Source: Cymbidium sinense (Eukaryota; Streptophyta; Magnoliopsida; Asparagales; Orchidaceae). From it: DNA of 64,000 bases. The stretch lies in assembly GCA_021442155.1 (NCBI GenBank), contig CM038225.1:80860925-80924924 (forward strand). The letters are read 5' to 3'. Under the pieces are notes generated by a model. The model searched no databases, had not been told where the DNA came from, and was given only the letters and a program-made list of their open reading frames with translations. Both the position numbers and the translations under genes were made by a program. Of the stretch, positions 46,829-60,493 are shown piece after piece. Positions within the stretch are counted from its first letter, which is position 1, and each line of letters starts with the position of its first letter.

Positions 46829-46929
46829 AACGTATGTTTTGGTCCTTCATGCTTGGTCGGAACGCTGTTTTCTTTTTTTTTTTCTTTTTTCTTTTTTAAT
46901 ATTGCTGATTAGCAATAACGGTTATCGGA

Positions 46930-48300
46930 AAACATAATTTTTACTTAAATACATACATGCCAATATTTCGCCCTCTCATATAATAGCTCGAAAATATAGT
47001 TAATACTAAAACTTACTGACGATAAAAATAACAATGATTAGAGAAAGAAAGAGAATTTAGAAGAAGAACTTCTAAAATTTTACTGAGAGGCTATTTGATT
47101 CATTGCATTCCTGGTATAAATTAAAATAATTCTATGTATTTACAATATATTATATATACTCATGTGGCTAAAAGTTTTCTCATTTCAGAAGATATTCAAC
47201 TTTTTTTTTTTTTTTTGGTCCTTTGATTTGAAAGATAGTACAATAGAGATTAAGATTTATTGAGAGGAAGGCTTGTAAAAGAGAGAGGCATGAGATATAT
47301 TTTTTTCTCTTTTTATTTAAAAAGAAAAGAGATTAAATATAAAAAGAATATATACTAATTAAAATAATGGCATATATATATATATTAATGTTGTTTTAAA
47401 TAATAAGTTATTCAACTCTTTAACACACATCAAGGGACATTTGACATGGACATAGATGAACTTGATAGTACTAGAGATTATAAGATTTTGTCTCAAATCA
47501 AAAAAAAATTATGCACATGTCAAATGAAACCTTCGTGATTTTCACAAATCATTCACATCTCGCTTCATGTAAAATTATGTACATTGACAAGCATGATTTA
47601 ACTTACAAATTTTGATTTTTAGGTTAGTAATAATGTTAATCATGATAGAGTAATGTGTGATAGCATGCAAACAATGACTCACACATAAAAACATTTAATG
47701 AGTAGTTATGGACAATCTAGGGAGTGTCTGGGTGTCACATCCTATGTTTGGAAGACAGTACACACTGACCACGTTGAACATGAAGTAATATGCAAATATA
47801 TTTTGTACTCATAAGAAAAATTTATGCACACAATAATTGTAATGAAAAATTGATAATAAAAAAGCAAATAAATAATATTTCATCTCATTAATAGAGCTCA
47901 AAAATAGTCAAATAAGAAAGGAGAATATCATTCAATAATAAAATTGATTAATGTCCAACAACTAAAAGAAACAATAACAAGGGAAATAATTCTACTCATA
48001 TCGAATAATATAAATATAATGAAATTATTACGTACACTAAAAAAGTATCCAAAATATTATTTCTATTAAAAGGTTGGCTCTTGTGATAAAAGACCTCAAA
48101 TACTCTAATATGATCTATTATGAGAAAAATGTTATAATGAATGAATTTGATAAATCAAACCCAGTTAATAGCTACTATTTATTAAAAGATAGATGATAAA
48201 GAACTATGGCATACAACATAAACAACTAAAAAAAATACAATAATCACAACTAATAGAAAAATTGATATCATCAAGTTATTGATTCTAAAGTAATAGTAAA
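46930..48300. other. AT-rich intergenic stretch upstream of the FYR gene
   Basis: T-runs near 47200 and (TA)n-like words near 47375. No coding sequence. GAGGCTATTTGATTCATTGC near 47091 resembles a Harbinger end, but I found no partner end. Confidence 0.4.
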
Positions 48301-48307
48301 TCAATAA

Positions 48308-48833
48308 GGGGTTATTTGGTTGGATGCACTTGGAGTGTAAAGTAAATTAAATATAAGTATTTTAACTTTTTGAGTGTTTGGTATGATGTAAAGTAAAATT
48401 TCAAGGTATTTCTAGTGTATTTAAAATGCATTGAAAATGTGATTTAAGGTGTATTTATAATTTGCTCAATTTGGGAGAATTTCAACTACATTAATCTGTG
48501 TAAAGTAGGAATAGTTGCCCCACTCATTGTCATCGCCAACGCTCTCTACCGGGATAAGTAGCCACTGCCACCACCACCAAAGATCGGTTGCCACTCATCA
48601 CCACCAACCACCCACAACCTGCCTACAACTCCTACTATTGGCCACCACCACCGTCATTTTTAACCAAAAAAATACTATATGTTTCATTTATTCTACCAAA
48701 CAAGAAAAAAAACAAACTCATGTATTTGTAGGATTTCCAACCAAACAACCTAAAGTAATCCAGATACATTATATTCGCTTTATAGTGCATTCCTTTTACA
48801 CTACACTCCATTTCCAAGCAACCAAATAGCCCC
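48308..48833. mobile_element. Harbinger-type MITE B
   Basis: 526 bp with imperfect inverted ends (GGGGTTATTTGGTTGGATGC and, reversed, GGGGCTATTTGGTTGCTTGG), each followed by a GGAGTGTA word. TAA target duplications lie at 48305-48307 and 48834-48836. The middle is CCACC/GCCA-rich and gives a spurious open frame at 48515-48829. It has the uninterrupted version of the site into which a hAT-like element inserted in MITE A. Non-autonomous. Confidence 0.85.
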
Positions 48834-48839
48834 TAAAAG

Positions 48840-49840
48840 AATAATATATACCTATTTTGTCGAACCCATCTATGATATTTTACAACCAATCGAAGCACGA
48901 CGTAACAAAAAGGGGTAAATTTAGCTGATTGAATGATTCTCGAACATTTATTCTTAAAGTTTTTTTTTTTCGCACAAAATAAAGTAGGAGATACGATCAA
49001 TCATCTAAATTCACCTAATAGTACAAATCAACATTATCTAAAAATAATCTATCAAAATCAGCTATTCATTATAAATGACAATAATTTAAGCTAAATCTTT
49101 TAATGATTGATAACAAAGCATCTAAAGCATCATATTTATAAAAGAAATTATAATTAAAATTAATTGAATCTCATCTTAAAACTTTATTTACTCTTTCCTC
49201 ACCTAAAAAGGGGCAAAAATCTACTCTTCAACTTCATCGTTTTCTTTTCTTGTAAAAATAATTATAATTATCTAATAAGTCATAAAGCTCAGAAAAATAA
49301 TCAAATCTAATACATAATTCAAATATTGAAGAGTAGGAAATAATATACATGTCAGTTGAAAGTGCGTAAAACATAACTGTAAATACATGATCAAAATGAT
49401 TTTTCAAATTTGCATTATAACACTTTTGGGCAGAAAAGCATAATATACTAACAAATGAAATTGGTAAATCAACTTTAAAAGTGTCATGTACCATTTGTCA
49501 TAGTTATTGGTTATCATTAACTAGCTCAAAAACCACATTAAGAAACTTTTTTTTTCTTAATAGGGACTCTATTGTTCCATTTCATATCATTTGAAGACTT
49601 GTTTGCTCGCTAATGACTCTTTTACCCCAACCTGCATAAGTAACATCATATAGTATTTCCAACCTAATTTTTATCACATGACATTTTTTCAACTATATAT
49701 GTTTTGATAACTGAAGTAATCATTAAACATAAAAAAATTAATATACCAATATAGAGGAACTATGGATGAAATGGAACAACCTATAATATCACAAGCTTGA
49801 TTAAATAATACTAGATACAACAAATGATTTAATTTCTCTT
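48840..49840. other. AT-rich intergenic stretch
   Basis: No gene or recognised repeat. The minus-strand frame 49234-49494 is isolated, lacks any signature and is AT-driven. Confidence 0.4.
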
Positions 49841-49841
49841 G

Positions 49842-49953
49842 AACTTTATCTACTCCTCGTCATCCTTTATGTATGAGTGTGACTTTATCTACTCCTCGTC
49901 ATCCTATAATACTTTATGTATGAGTGTGACTTTATCTACTCCTCGTCATCCTT
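49842..49953. repeat. Short tandem repeat, about 2.5 units of 39-47 bp
   Basis: ACTTTATCTACTCCTCGTCA occurs three times (near 49843, 49881 and 49929), joined by TCCT(ATAATAC)TTTATGTATGAGTGTG. The second unit has an extra ATAATAC-type insertion. Copies are nearly identical, so the expansion is recent. Confidence 0.85.
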
Positions 49954-50329
49954 CTTTGAACTTTTTTAATTATTAAGGTACATATCAATGGTCTGGTTAA
50001 ACATAATGTGGAAGGGAATAATGGTACACGTACAGCTTGCTCAGTTATATTGTTATATTTTTGCTTTCCTTTATCTACTTTATCAACATATTAGGCTAAA
50101 ATTATTTCTTTAAATATGGCGTTAGAGATTGAATTTCACTTGAAATTCAGTATACTGGACAGGAATGGATGCCTTAATTATTATTAATTTCATTAAAAGT
50201 AGGAAGTAAGGAAAAGGTAGTTCTTTTTATTTTATTAATAAAACATTTTGTATAGTATCTACTCCACATTTTATATTATCTCTGTTGATCTCCCTTTTAA
50301 CAAAGAAGACACTAAACACAAACACAAAG

Positions 50330-51650
50330 ACTTATAAGGCTCAACCATGGGGCTAGTCCATCAGACTAGTAAACCCCACCCAACCCAAACCAACCCAAAC
50401 TTTTATACATCAAACTTAATTGATTTCAAACTAGTATTGACCTCAAAGACAAGAACAAAATCACAAATTAAGTATAATTGGTTTTAAATGGGTTAATTGA
50501 CTTACTTAACGCAAATTAACCTATTTAGATCATTTAGGTCATCATGACCCGAGCTTCACCCAAATCTAAATTACGTCTAACCAATCAATCACGTGACATC
50601 CAAAATTTCAATCATGCCGAAACCATTCCCAATTGAGGCTTAATTTTACCGGTTGATTCAATTAACCCAATTTGGCCCATTTGGGTCTCAAGTGTCTTAA
50701 CTCAAAATTACCCCAAATCATTTGAAATTAATCTTGCCCAAATCATTTGAAACATCATTTGAACTTGATTGAAACCTAACTACGATTTAATTTTAGGCCA
50801 ATTAGGTCACTTAGCTTAATTTAGCCTAATTGAACAATGTAAGCCAAAATCAAATTCAAGCTAATCCAAATCAAATTAAGCTAACGCGAGGCCTTACAAT
50901 CACCCACATACATGATTGAACATTTCTTATTCCAATTTGCAACCCAAATTGACCAATTGTCTCACCAAATAAACTTAGTAAATCATATTGAGCCAGAACC
51001 AAATCTAATTCATATTGAACTAAACCAAGTATTCCAAATTTTTTCAAGTTGATTATTGTACATAACTCAACAATCATTTGTACTCAGTCAGACCAATTTG
51101 GCCAATTGACCTAACCAAGCCTAAAATGACTCAATTTGAAACAAATCTCATTCTAATTCAAATAAAACCAAACCAAACCTTCCAACCCACTCCAAATTGA
51201 CGATTAAACACAACTCAATGAGCAATTTGACTAAATTTAGCCAATTTGGTCAATTAACCTAACTTAGCCCAAATTGACTCACATGAGCCAAATTAAACCA
51301 ACACTCAATTTAAATCAATTTGAAATAAACCAACCATTATAATCAATCCCTAATTGATTACTAAACACGACTGAACATTCATTTGAAACTAATTTGGCCA
51401 AACTCAAATGACTTAAATGAACCCAAATTAATGAAATTATAATATGACCAAAATTGAATCAAACCAAGCACTCAAACATATTTCAAATTAATATTTAAGC
51501 AACACAAAATCCCCTTGGGCCTAACTTGATAAATTTGTCAACTTAAATCAATATTGACCCATATTGACCTGCATAAGTCAAATTAAGTGAAATCCAATCA
51601 AATCAAGTTCAAACACAATCAGACATGGCATTACTGATTTATTATCTTCA
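50330..51650. repeat. G-poor, A/C-rich degenerate repetitive block
   Basis: About 1.3 kb is built from shuffled words such as CAATTTGGCCAATT, AACCAAACC, TTGACYYAA, GAACATT and AATCAAATTAAGC. The plus strand has very few G outside GGCC and TTGG words. No constant period is obvious by eye. Such blocks occur in untranslated parts of some plant gypsy elements. No coding sequence was found. Confidence 0.5.
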
Positions 51651-54600
51651 GCTTGAAAGACTCAAACACCACCTCTCACAAAACCATTACTAACCCTAAA
51701 TTTGCTCACCTCACACTTTCCCCATATTCCCAAGAACTAAAATGAATCAAATTTTTTTTGATTCAAGCACCACCAACCAAAACAAGTAGTGGTTCAGATT
51801 GAGGAGGAGGTAAAATCTTCAATAATTTAATTCTAATTCTTTCTAGTGAGGCAATGAACTCAAATCATAGAATGGCCCATAGGTGTTGGTCTTTTGCAAA
51901 ATATTTTGGTGTTTTATGCAAATCAAGTTGTAAGAATCCCCTTCTCTCATCTCCTTGATCGATTTGCAATATTTTTCTCTAGAATCGAGCCTTTGTTGGT
52001 TCAGATCAAATGGTTAAATGAAGATTATCTCCACCTCCCACTGCAGGAAGACGACGAATCAAAAGCCAACCATCTCGCGTGATTAAGATGAACGACCATG
52101 CTAAATAACATTAGAATTTATCTAATTAAATCTTATTAATTATGAGATTAATTAGAGCCATTCTATCTTTCGCATTTGTGCATTGTTGACCCGACTACCA
52201 TACTATATGGTTTTAATAAACAATCTCGCAACACTGTGCGTCAAGCATGGCCAAGTTAGCTATTGAGTAGGTAAATGGGTTAATTATGATTTAATCAGGA
52301 TTAAATTATCATAACTTTAAAAAATTCATAACTAATTATAAAAAAAATCTAATAAATCCTAATAAATAGTCTTCAGTATCAATGAACAAAGGGAAATGAG
52401 AGAAAAATAAAAGCCATAATTATTATCCATTAGATAGAGAGTATTTAAGATTTAATTGAAATGTGTGTTTTTAAAATTAATTCTAATATACCCACTTATT
52501 GACTTGAAATTTTCAGGGGATATTCCTTGCGAGAATCTTTGCGTCCCATGGTTATTCATATCATTTTGATGAATAGACTAAGAGAAGTGATTTTTTTAAT
52601 ACTTATTAATTTAATTAACCAATTATTAAACATATAATTTGTGGAAATACCAAAATAAGTGTTTGATTGTTCAAGCACATTTGCTTAATATCATAACACC
52701 TAAGAAAAGTGATTAATGCCTCTAGTCTTAATCAAATATCAAAATTAACACTAATTTGCTTAAGTACTCATTTATTTCCCATTAAGGGGTCGAGAACATA
52801 GAAAAATCATAAATACTTATTTAGGATCAACCCCTCTTTGTGCTCAGCTAACAGTGAGGTTTCCAATTGGTTTGAAGTATTCTGAGTGTAATTGATGATT
52901 TATGATTTTTCTCACTTATTTAGTTAATCATAAAATAAAAAACCAAATGTCATAGATTTTTAGGATATATTCTATTTATATTCATTCATGTTCTGTACTT
53001 TTTTCATAATTTTTTGAGCTTGTATTTCATGTTTAATTAAATTTTTGAGTCTCTTTGAGATTAGTTATACTTAATAATTATTAAACTCTAAAAAAATTAA
53101 AAAAATTCATGCCTTTGAATTTTAAATCACTTAATGAATATAGAGAATTTATGGAATATTTTTAGAATGAATAATCTCCTCAAATTGCTCTAATTCACTT
53201 TTATTAAAAATGTCTTAAGTAAGCTTAATCATGTTTAAACAGTGATATGGTTATGTGAACAATCTTGGAATTAATGGTTTAAGTAGATAGCCTCATGACA
53301 CTTAGCTATTCTTCTTATCAAATTACATATGTATGTTTGATTAGATATTCATTTGCATCCATGTTTAAATTTTACATATTAAGCATATGTCATGTTAATC
53401 CTTTCGATTGTATTACTCTTAAATTTCAAAATTACTTTCTTTATATACATATATGTACATTGTATAAATTTAATTTGATAAATGAAGATAATTAAAATAT
53501 AATAACCATATGTATAATCAATGCATTCCTAAGGTATATTAAACCTAGAAACTCGAGATAGTAAGGCTATTAGCTCGAAGGAGGTTTTGGCCTCAAATCT
53601 CTTGTATAATAATGACACTTATATAAATGCAAAGAGAAATATATATGTCAATTAAATTAGTATTAAATTTAACATCATTAAAATTCTTAGGTTAACCTAT
53701 TCATTACACACATGTCTATATATATACACATGTAGATAGCTAGCAAGTATATAGTCTAGACATATGAGATTGTAGGCCTCCTAACTCAGAAAGAGGGTTT
53801 TACCTTACATTTCTAGTTTAACAATGACATGTATTTACAAATGCTTAATATATATGTATGTATAGGCATATGTTTAAATGCTTAATTTCCTTTTACATAA
53901 AAAAAATTCATGAATCCGTATGTATATGTATATATTATCTAAATCCTTAACTTATCTCAAAATAAAATATACACATATGAATGAAATATCTGGTCTATAA
54001 ATTATTCATATAACTTTCAAAATAATAATAATAAAGCACTTCATTAAATCATAAACAACATAATATTTGAAAAGAAAATATTAAGGCAATAAAGAAGAAT
54101 TGGATAGGTATTATGAGGAATATCTTAACTTATGCCTATAGTCCTCAAATATTTACCATGCAATTATAGTATCATTTATGCTTAATTCAAAATTATAATT
54201 TAATTAAAATTTAATGCTTCAGTAAAGTGATTAAAAGCCATATAATTAAGATGCACTTCAGACTCATTATGAGTAGGGCGTTGAAAGGGAATGAGTTCCA
54301 CCCCAAGTGGAATTCACCACTTTTCATTCTCTTTAAAACCATTAAGCCTAACCTGAATCAAAAATTAATTTCATAATCTAAAACTCAGAATTAAAATCAC
54401 CATTGGTATAACTCGAATACTTAAAACTTGATTTTTCCTTGCTACACTAACCTTTGCATACATTATAAAATAATAGGCTAGCCATACTAGAATTAAGTTA
54501 GATTGATGTTTTGTTATGATGGATGCACTTTTCTATTGTATAATGTAATATTTTAGACTAGATATTAGGGTATATGTTCATAAACTAGATATTAGAGTAA

Positions 54601-57600
54601 TATTAGACTAACATTATTTAATGTAAAAGGTTGAGCTCAATAAAAAGAGATTGTTGTAATAAAAATTAAACTTAATAAATTTGTTTGCCCTTCAGCATAA
54701 CCCAACAAGACAATTGGGCTTGGACAACCACTAATTCCATGCCCCATTGTATGGAGTGTATTAGCTTTGTGTGCATGTGTATTCTATCTAACCTTTATTT
54801 TGTAAGTTAAATCAGAATTTTATTTTGAGATTTTAAATGTAATTTGTACAAGAACCAAGTTATATCCATGGGATTTAGGATGAATAGTGGCTAAAATGCA
54901 TTGAAATGAGTGGCCCTTTGAAGCCTTGGGTGCTCGTACTTTGAGGGATAAATATGAAGACCCCCATTGGTTTTTTTTATTTTTGTATACTTAGTTCTAG
55001 ACTAGGCAATATAAAAGCAAAGCTCAACTTCCCTTTTTCTTCTTTCTTCCTAGGTGTAAAGTAGAACCTGGTCGCATCGTCTTTTTTATTATTTTAATTT
55101 GATTTTTAATTATTTCAATTATTTATACTATTTATATAATAAAAATGGCATGCTTTTTATATGTTTCTTTAAGTGTGATGCTTTTTATGTGCCCTAGAGT
55201 TTAGTAGCCTCTTTCAGGTTTAAATAATCTATCTAACCTAATTAATCAATTGTAACTAAATAAATGTAATTCACAAGTTCACTTAACTAAAGCTTTAGCC
55301 GTGAATATTAAAATCAACTAAAATTCCTAGCATTAAGGCACCATACTTACATATTTCATCATCCCTCTTGAATTGGACCATTCTCCCATTGCACAAAAAG
55401 GAGTAGAGTTTGACCATTATGGACAACTAACTTTCAGGGGAACTTAGTCTTCTCTTTTGATTTATCTCACAACTTATTTCTAATTGTATCTCATTGTAGG
55501 CATAATTGTATACCCAAGTCTTCGAATAAATTTTGTCTAAAATTTTATAAAAGTTAAAATTTTATGACATTAGTTAGAAGCATTGTCCATATTAATTATG
55601 ATCATAGAATTTAAGGTGTGAGTTTACGTTCTTAGACTTCTTCTCTTCGATCTTGCATTGCATATAACTTAGCCAAATGATTTTAAAGCATTGTTAGTTG
55701 CTGACCCATCCAAGTGGGCAATAAGTCTAAAAGAGTTAGGATATGTTTACTCTCCATAGTATAAGTGAACTAGTATATCTTAATTATCTCTTATTAGATT
55801 TGGTTGAGCTTTTAGCTTGTGTTGAAGCAATTTTAGTTTTTTTGTTTTGAGGCTACCTGTTTCTTATTTGCTACATGTATATGTCTTCACCTCTTAGGCG
55901 CTCCCACAATTTTTTGCTGTTGGGACATAAATTTTAGCATTTTAATAAATTATTAACTTATACATAAATTTTACTTCAAAAATATGTAAAGCTTAACTAT
56001 ATGATAGATTAAAATACTTACTAGGCATCCTAGTATCGAAGTACTTCTTACTTATTCTCGTTTAGAATCTGTCAAGATCTATTCTCACTTGAGCTCTCGC
56101 ATTTGGCTTTCATATTTAACAATCATTGTTCTAAACTTTGAAATTCATAGAGATGATAGTTGACTACTTTAATCAAAAATTTTCTTAGGAGATTTCTTCT
56201 CTTAATATGTAGTTAACTAGGGGGCTTGCACATGTAGGAAACTTGCAACCCAGGTTAAAATAATCCCTATATTACTTTATCCTTGTAATGTATGGAAAAA
56301 AATCTTTGGTACACGTAAACCCATCAATTTTAAGAGTCCTTATTGAATAATTGAATCCACTGCGGGGTATCTCTATTTTGAGATAATATATTATTCCCCA
56401 ATGTCTCATTCTATCACCTAAATAAATACCTTCATAATTTATGTGGTATCCTATTACATATTTTTAATTACTATAATCTCATATATTTAGAGAAGTGAAT
56501 TCATGTGTAGAATGGTTGGCTAATTATGGTGATTATTTAAACTTTAGTATGGAGTTTGTTTGATCCTTATATACTTTATGAGTTAAATGGACATGTAATG
56601 TTGGCAAAATGGATATACTTGACTTAAAATTGAACTTAGCTTTATGTTCATAAAGCATTTGGTCTATATAAATTTATATGCAAAGATAAGGATATTTTTT
56701 ACTCTTATTGTATTATGATGCAACTTTGATTTTCATATCAAGTTTTTATGTTTTTCTCATATTGTAGTATGATGCAAACTTAATTTTTCATATCAATCAT
56801 ATTTAAAAGTAGGCATGCTATCATTCAATTTTGACTATATTGCTTCATTTGATGAAACCTATTTGTTCTTCTCTCATATGTTTACATCGAGTAATATATA
56901 TACTCTTAAGACTATATATATTTGATGATGTATGTTTGTTCTTGACTCTTCTAGGCTTACACCTTGCCTGATGGGGTTGCAAACTAACACCTCCTATGCT
57001 TTAAAACTATGACTCCAGTCTTTATGAAATGCAAGTTAGTTTAAGCTATTATTAATTAGAAAAGAAGCTAATAACCTAGATGATGTAGAACATCACGTGG
57101 ATCAATAAATTAAAGCTTGAGAGCTATTTATTAGATTTGAAACTAAAGTCCAAAAAAATTCAAAAAAAAATATGCTTAGCTTATTAGTTTGCTAAGGCCC
57201 AATTTAAAATAATATACCCAAAGCCATGAAGTTGAGTAACACTCAATATTTACTAGACTTCATATTTCCAAAGTTCTAGCTATCAATTATACTTACATAG
57301 TGACCTTATAGTCATTAACATTTTAACCCACACCCTTCTCTTTCACATTACACAAGGCACACATAAAAAAAGCTTTATATTTTCCCTTACTTGAGACACT
57401 ACCTATGTTGCATTTGTTATGCACACCTACAACTTTTTTCAAACTCCCATGTGCATGTTGCGTGTCAAGTCTCTAGTGATTACATCACACTTTTTCATGT
57501 ACCTTCACACAATTTCAGACTCAACAATACACTTATATGTGTATCCTTACCTAGCACTCTGTAGACCTCGATACATCTCTTTCCTGTGTAAGCTAGTCCA

Positions 57601-59370
57601 TGCCTCCACTTAAAAGTCCTATTGTATAGCTGCACATGCTTGTGCCTTCAGTGTTAAACTATCATCCATGTATTTTTGTCCATTTCATGTCCATGCCACC
57701 AATGCAACAACCCACTAGAACAAAACCTCTTTGCTCCTATCACCATTATCCATCATTCATATGGATCTCTTTGAGTATGGCCTTATCTCTAAATTTTAAC
57801 TACCAACATAATACTAAATAATGACGGACTTACCTTAGTTTAAAATTAGGAAAACACTTGAAACTTACTTGCATGCCTTTAATTGTAGTCCGTATCTATT
57901 GACATTCAATTCTTCAACACATACGTGCATTCCCACTAAGGATGTAAATATTTTGAGCTTGAGAAAGCTCATAGTTTATTTATATTTGGCTCATATAAAA
58001 ATTAGTGTGTTTGTGTTTCTATCATATTTGAATTTATTTGTGAACAATGTGTTCGCATTTTGCTCACTATAATTCAAACAAAACATGAATGTTGAGCAAA
58101 AAAAAGGTTGCTAATATGAGGGTTTTCTTCTTGTACAAAAGATTATATGAGAGGAGATTAAAAAAGGAGGTCCACTAAGGTAAACCTAATAAATTTTATT
58201 TAAATCTATATAAAATAGTTATAGGATGTCATATGATCAAATTAAGTCATATTCAAAACATGATTGAATTATATTTGAATAATATACAAATTTTGCTTGA
58301 AACTTGTCTAAATTTTAATTGGATCATTGCTTCAACAATGTATGTAGCTTACTCAAACTTAGTTTGAATCTTTTTCAAGCTACCTTTAAATCATACTTGA
58401 ATCATAATCAATCCTTATTTGAACCTTGCTTGAACAATATTTTGAACCATGCTTGAACGATGCTCAAACCTTATTCTAACATTGCCTGAACATTTCTCAA
58501 ATCATGTTCAAACTTCGAATAATCTCTGAATTTTTGCAAGTCCTATTTAAACTTTGTTTGACTATTATATAAGCATTGTCCAAACAAGGATTGGATAAAG
58601 TTTGAAGGTGATTTGAATAAGGCTCTCACATATTCATAGCAGGTAATGTGATGTCAAATGTTATTGATTTATGATTTTGTGTGCGAATAATGTTTCAATT
58701 CTAAGTAACCAAATGAATATTATTACTAAACTTGAGATGTTATGACTAGAAGTATATAAATTGTTGCTATAAAATTTTACAATAAAGTATTTGCTTGCAA
58801 TTAGAGATCGCCTGAGATTGAGAATGTATTATAGAAAGTAAAATGATCAAGCAACTCCTCAATCAAAAGTTCATATGAAGCATTTTAAAAATTATTTCTA
58901 CATAAATAGGGGTAATTTGATCTCTAAAAAAATAAAGTTGTGTTTAGCGTAATTTTTTGCTTGTGGTGTGATTCAAATTGCATCATAGATAGTATTTGTG
59001 AAATTATGTTTTGATTATATTTGAAATAAATTATGATAAAAAAATTGTGTTGTCTCATCTGACTTAGTAGAGTAAAATTAAGGTCTAATTCTTTAAAAAA
59101 AAATATAGTGATCATCATAAATTTTTAGATAATAATTTTTTATACAATAATTCTATCATTGTAGTTTTAAACTGCTGTAGCAATTTTAAATAGACCTTAA
59201 ATCGTAAGCTTATTTAGCCAATTAGATTATTAACAGGCAATTGAAGCCAAATTTTCTAATCCATTTTTTATTTTATTTTATTTTCAAATTGAGGATTACG
59301 ACATGCTGGCCACAGAAAAGCAATCTACGGCTTCGCTCGATCAACCTCTTCCCCTCCTGCTTTCCTCTTA
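51650..59370. other. Long intergenic region without a supported gene
   Basis: About 7.7 kb of AT-rich DNA. The open frames here (for example 51894-52082, 53295-53495, 57419-58072) are short, lack known domains and do not join by splice phase. An LTR-like stretch with a TATA-like word (CAATATAAAAGC near 55008) and a pyrimidine-rich leader lies at about 54.9-55.1 kb, but no second copy is seen. 58.3-58.6 kb has repeated words of the form CTTGAACCATGCTTGAA. Confidence 0.4.
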
Positions 59371-59382
59371 ATGTTTCTCTAT

Positions 59383-59778
59383 ATGACCGAGAAATGGCAA
59401 ATAGCATGTGCTCCTCGCCGTGGGATCTCCCCTCAGCAGTGAGTTCTTGATAATTTTCTATGTATTTCCTTTTTCTCAACCTAAAGTTTTTCCCGTACTG
59501 GCGAAGGGAGAAATTTTTTTATCTTTCCATTTGATTTTATCAGAGCTTGAATAAAACATCCAGTTTTTTGGGGGGATTTAATTAAGGTATTTTTGAGCAG
59601 GCCTCAAAATCTTAGAAGAAATAGATTTTTTCTTGGAGTGAAACAGAATACTAAAATCTCTTGGAAAAAAATATTTCTTTTGGCTTCCATGAACAGCAAG
59701 CTTTGTGGTAGTACTGTTTTTAGAGATGGAGTGATGAAGCTATGGGGACCAGGAGAGAGAGATAACGGCATAGTTAAT
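59383..59778 (+). CDS. Two candidate 5' exons of an unrecognised gene
   Basis: A GC-richer leader precedes ATG at 59383. Reading to CAGCA|GTGAGT at 59438 and joining at TTTGAGCAG|G at 59601 keeps one frame: MTEKWQIACAPRRGISPQ then QPQNLRRNRFFLGV, with WKKIFLLASMNSKLCGST, VFRDGVMKLWGPGERDNG and a donor AAT|GTAAAT at 59778. An alternative ATG at 59394 (MANSMCSSPWDLPSA) looks like a plastid transit peptide start but would run into a stop after the splice. No family is recognised. Later exons, if any, would lie beyond the retroelements that start at 60.5 kb. Confidence 0.3.
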
Positions 59779-59799
59779 GTAAATAAAATACATGATTAT

Positions 59800-60480
59800 T
59801 AATCATTGCAAACCTATATAACTCGTTAACTTTCATTTTGATATTTTAAGGTCACGCAATCTGCGCTATGGTTGCAAGCCATAGTCTTGCTACAAACTAA
59901 TTTTAGATGACTTGAATGGGATTTGCCATGAGTTTCTCTAAGTTGGGAATCATCTCTGTAGCATACTAACCTCTGGAGGTTGTGAGATACAGTTGTAAGA
60001 AGGAATCAAAGAGATCTCGCAGTCCTAGCAAATTAAGTGCCTGTTGTTGCTGATGCACATAAAGAGGGCAACTTGCCCATATTTAAAGGAGGAAAATAGA
60101 AAGCACAGCCAGCTTTTTGGGTTATGGAGTTCGTTTTTTTCTTCTCACATATAGTAATCGCTGGTCAATGAATGGAGGAGGTTAGCTTTAAAACATTGTT
60201 TTTCTCTTGGGCTTGTTATTGTCCATACTCTATATATCAATGCAATCATTATTAAATTTGATTTTAAAGGTATTCCTCCCATTTCTTATTCTTTTTCATG
60301 ATTTGAGCATGATGACTAGCAAACTTGGTCATGCAATTAGTCCTTTTTGTGATGGTGCTGATTCAATTGATTGAACTTGTTGAATGCTTGTTAATTTGTA
60401 AGTTCTAGCACACCCTTCCTTTTCCCTGAGACAATTCATCCATTGGATTTCATTGTCAAAGTCTTCTGATATGTATCCAA
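59800..60480. other. Non-coding gap before the gag pseudogene
   Basis: AT-rich DNA with no recognised coding sequence. No LTR, primer site or target duplication is visible upstream of the gag. Confidence 0.4.
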
Positions 60481-60493
60481 ACATGATGAACAA

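Noticed and set aside
47085..47140. A third Harbinger-type end (GAGGCTATTTGATT)
   Set aside because: No matching inverted partner and no flanking TAA pair could be found.
48515..48829. 104-codon plus-strand frame rich in H, P and T
   Set aside because: It falls within MITE B and ends at its terminal repeat; the composition comes from CCACC repeats.
57419..58072. Series of plus-strand frames of 61-67 codons
   Set aside because: AT-rich DNA with chance open frames; no shared splice phase, motif or promoter was found.
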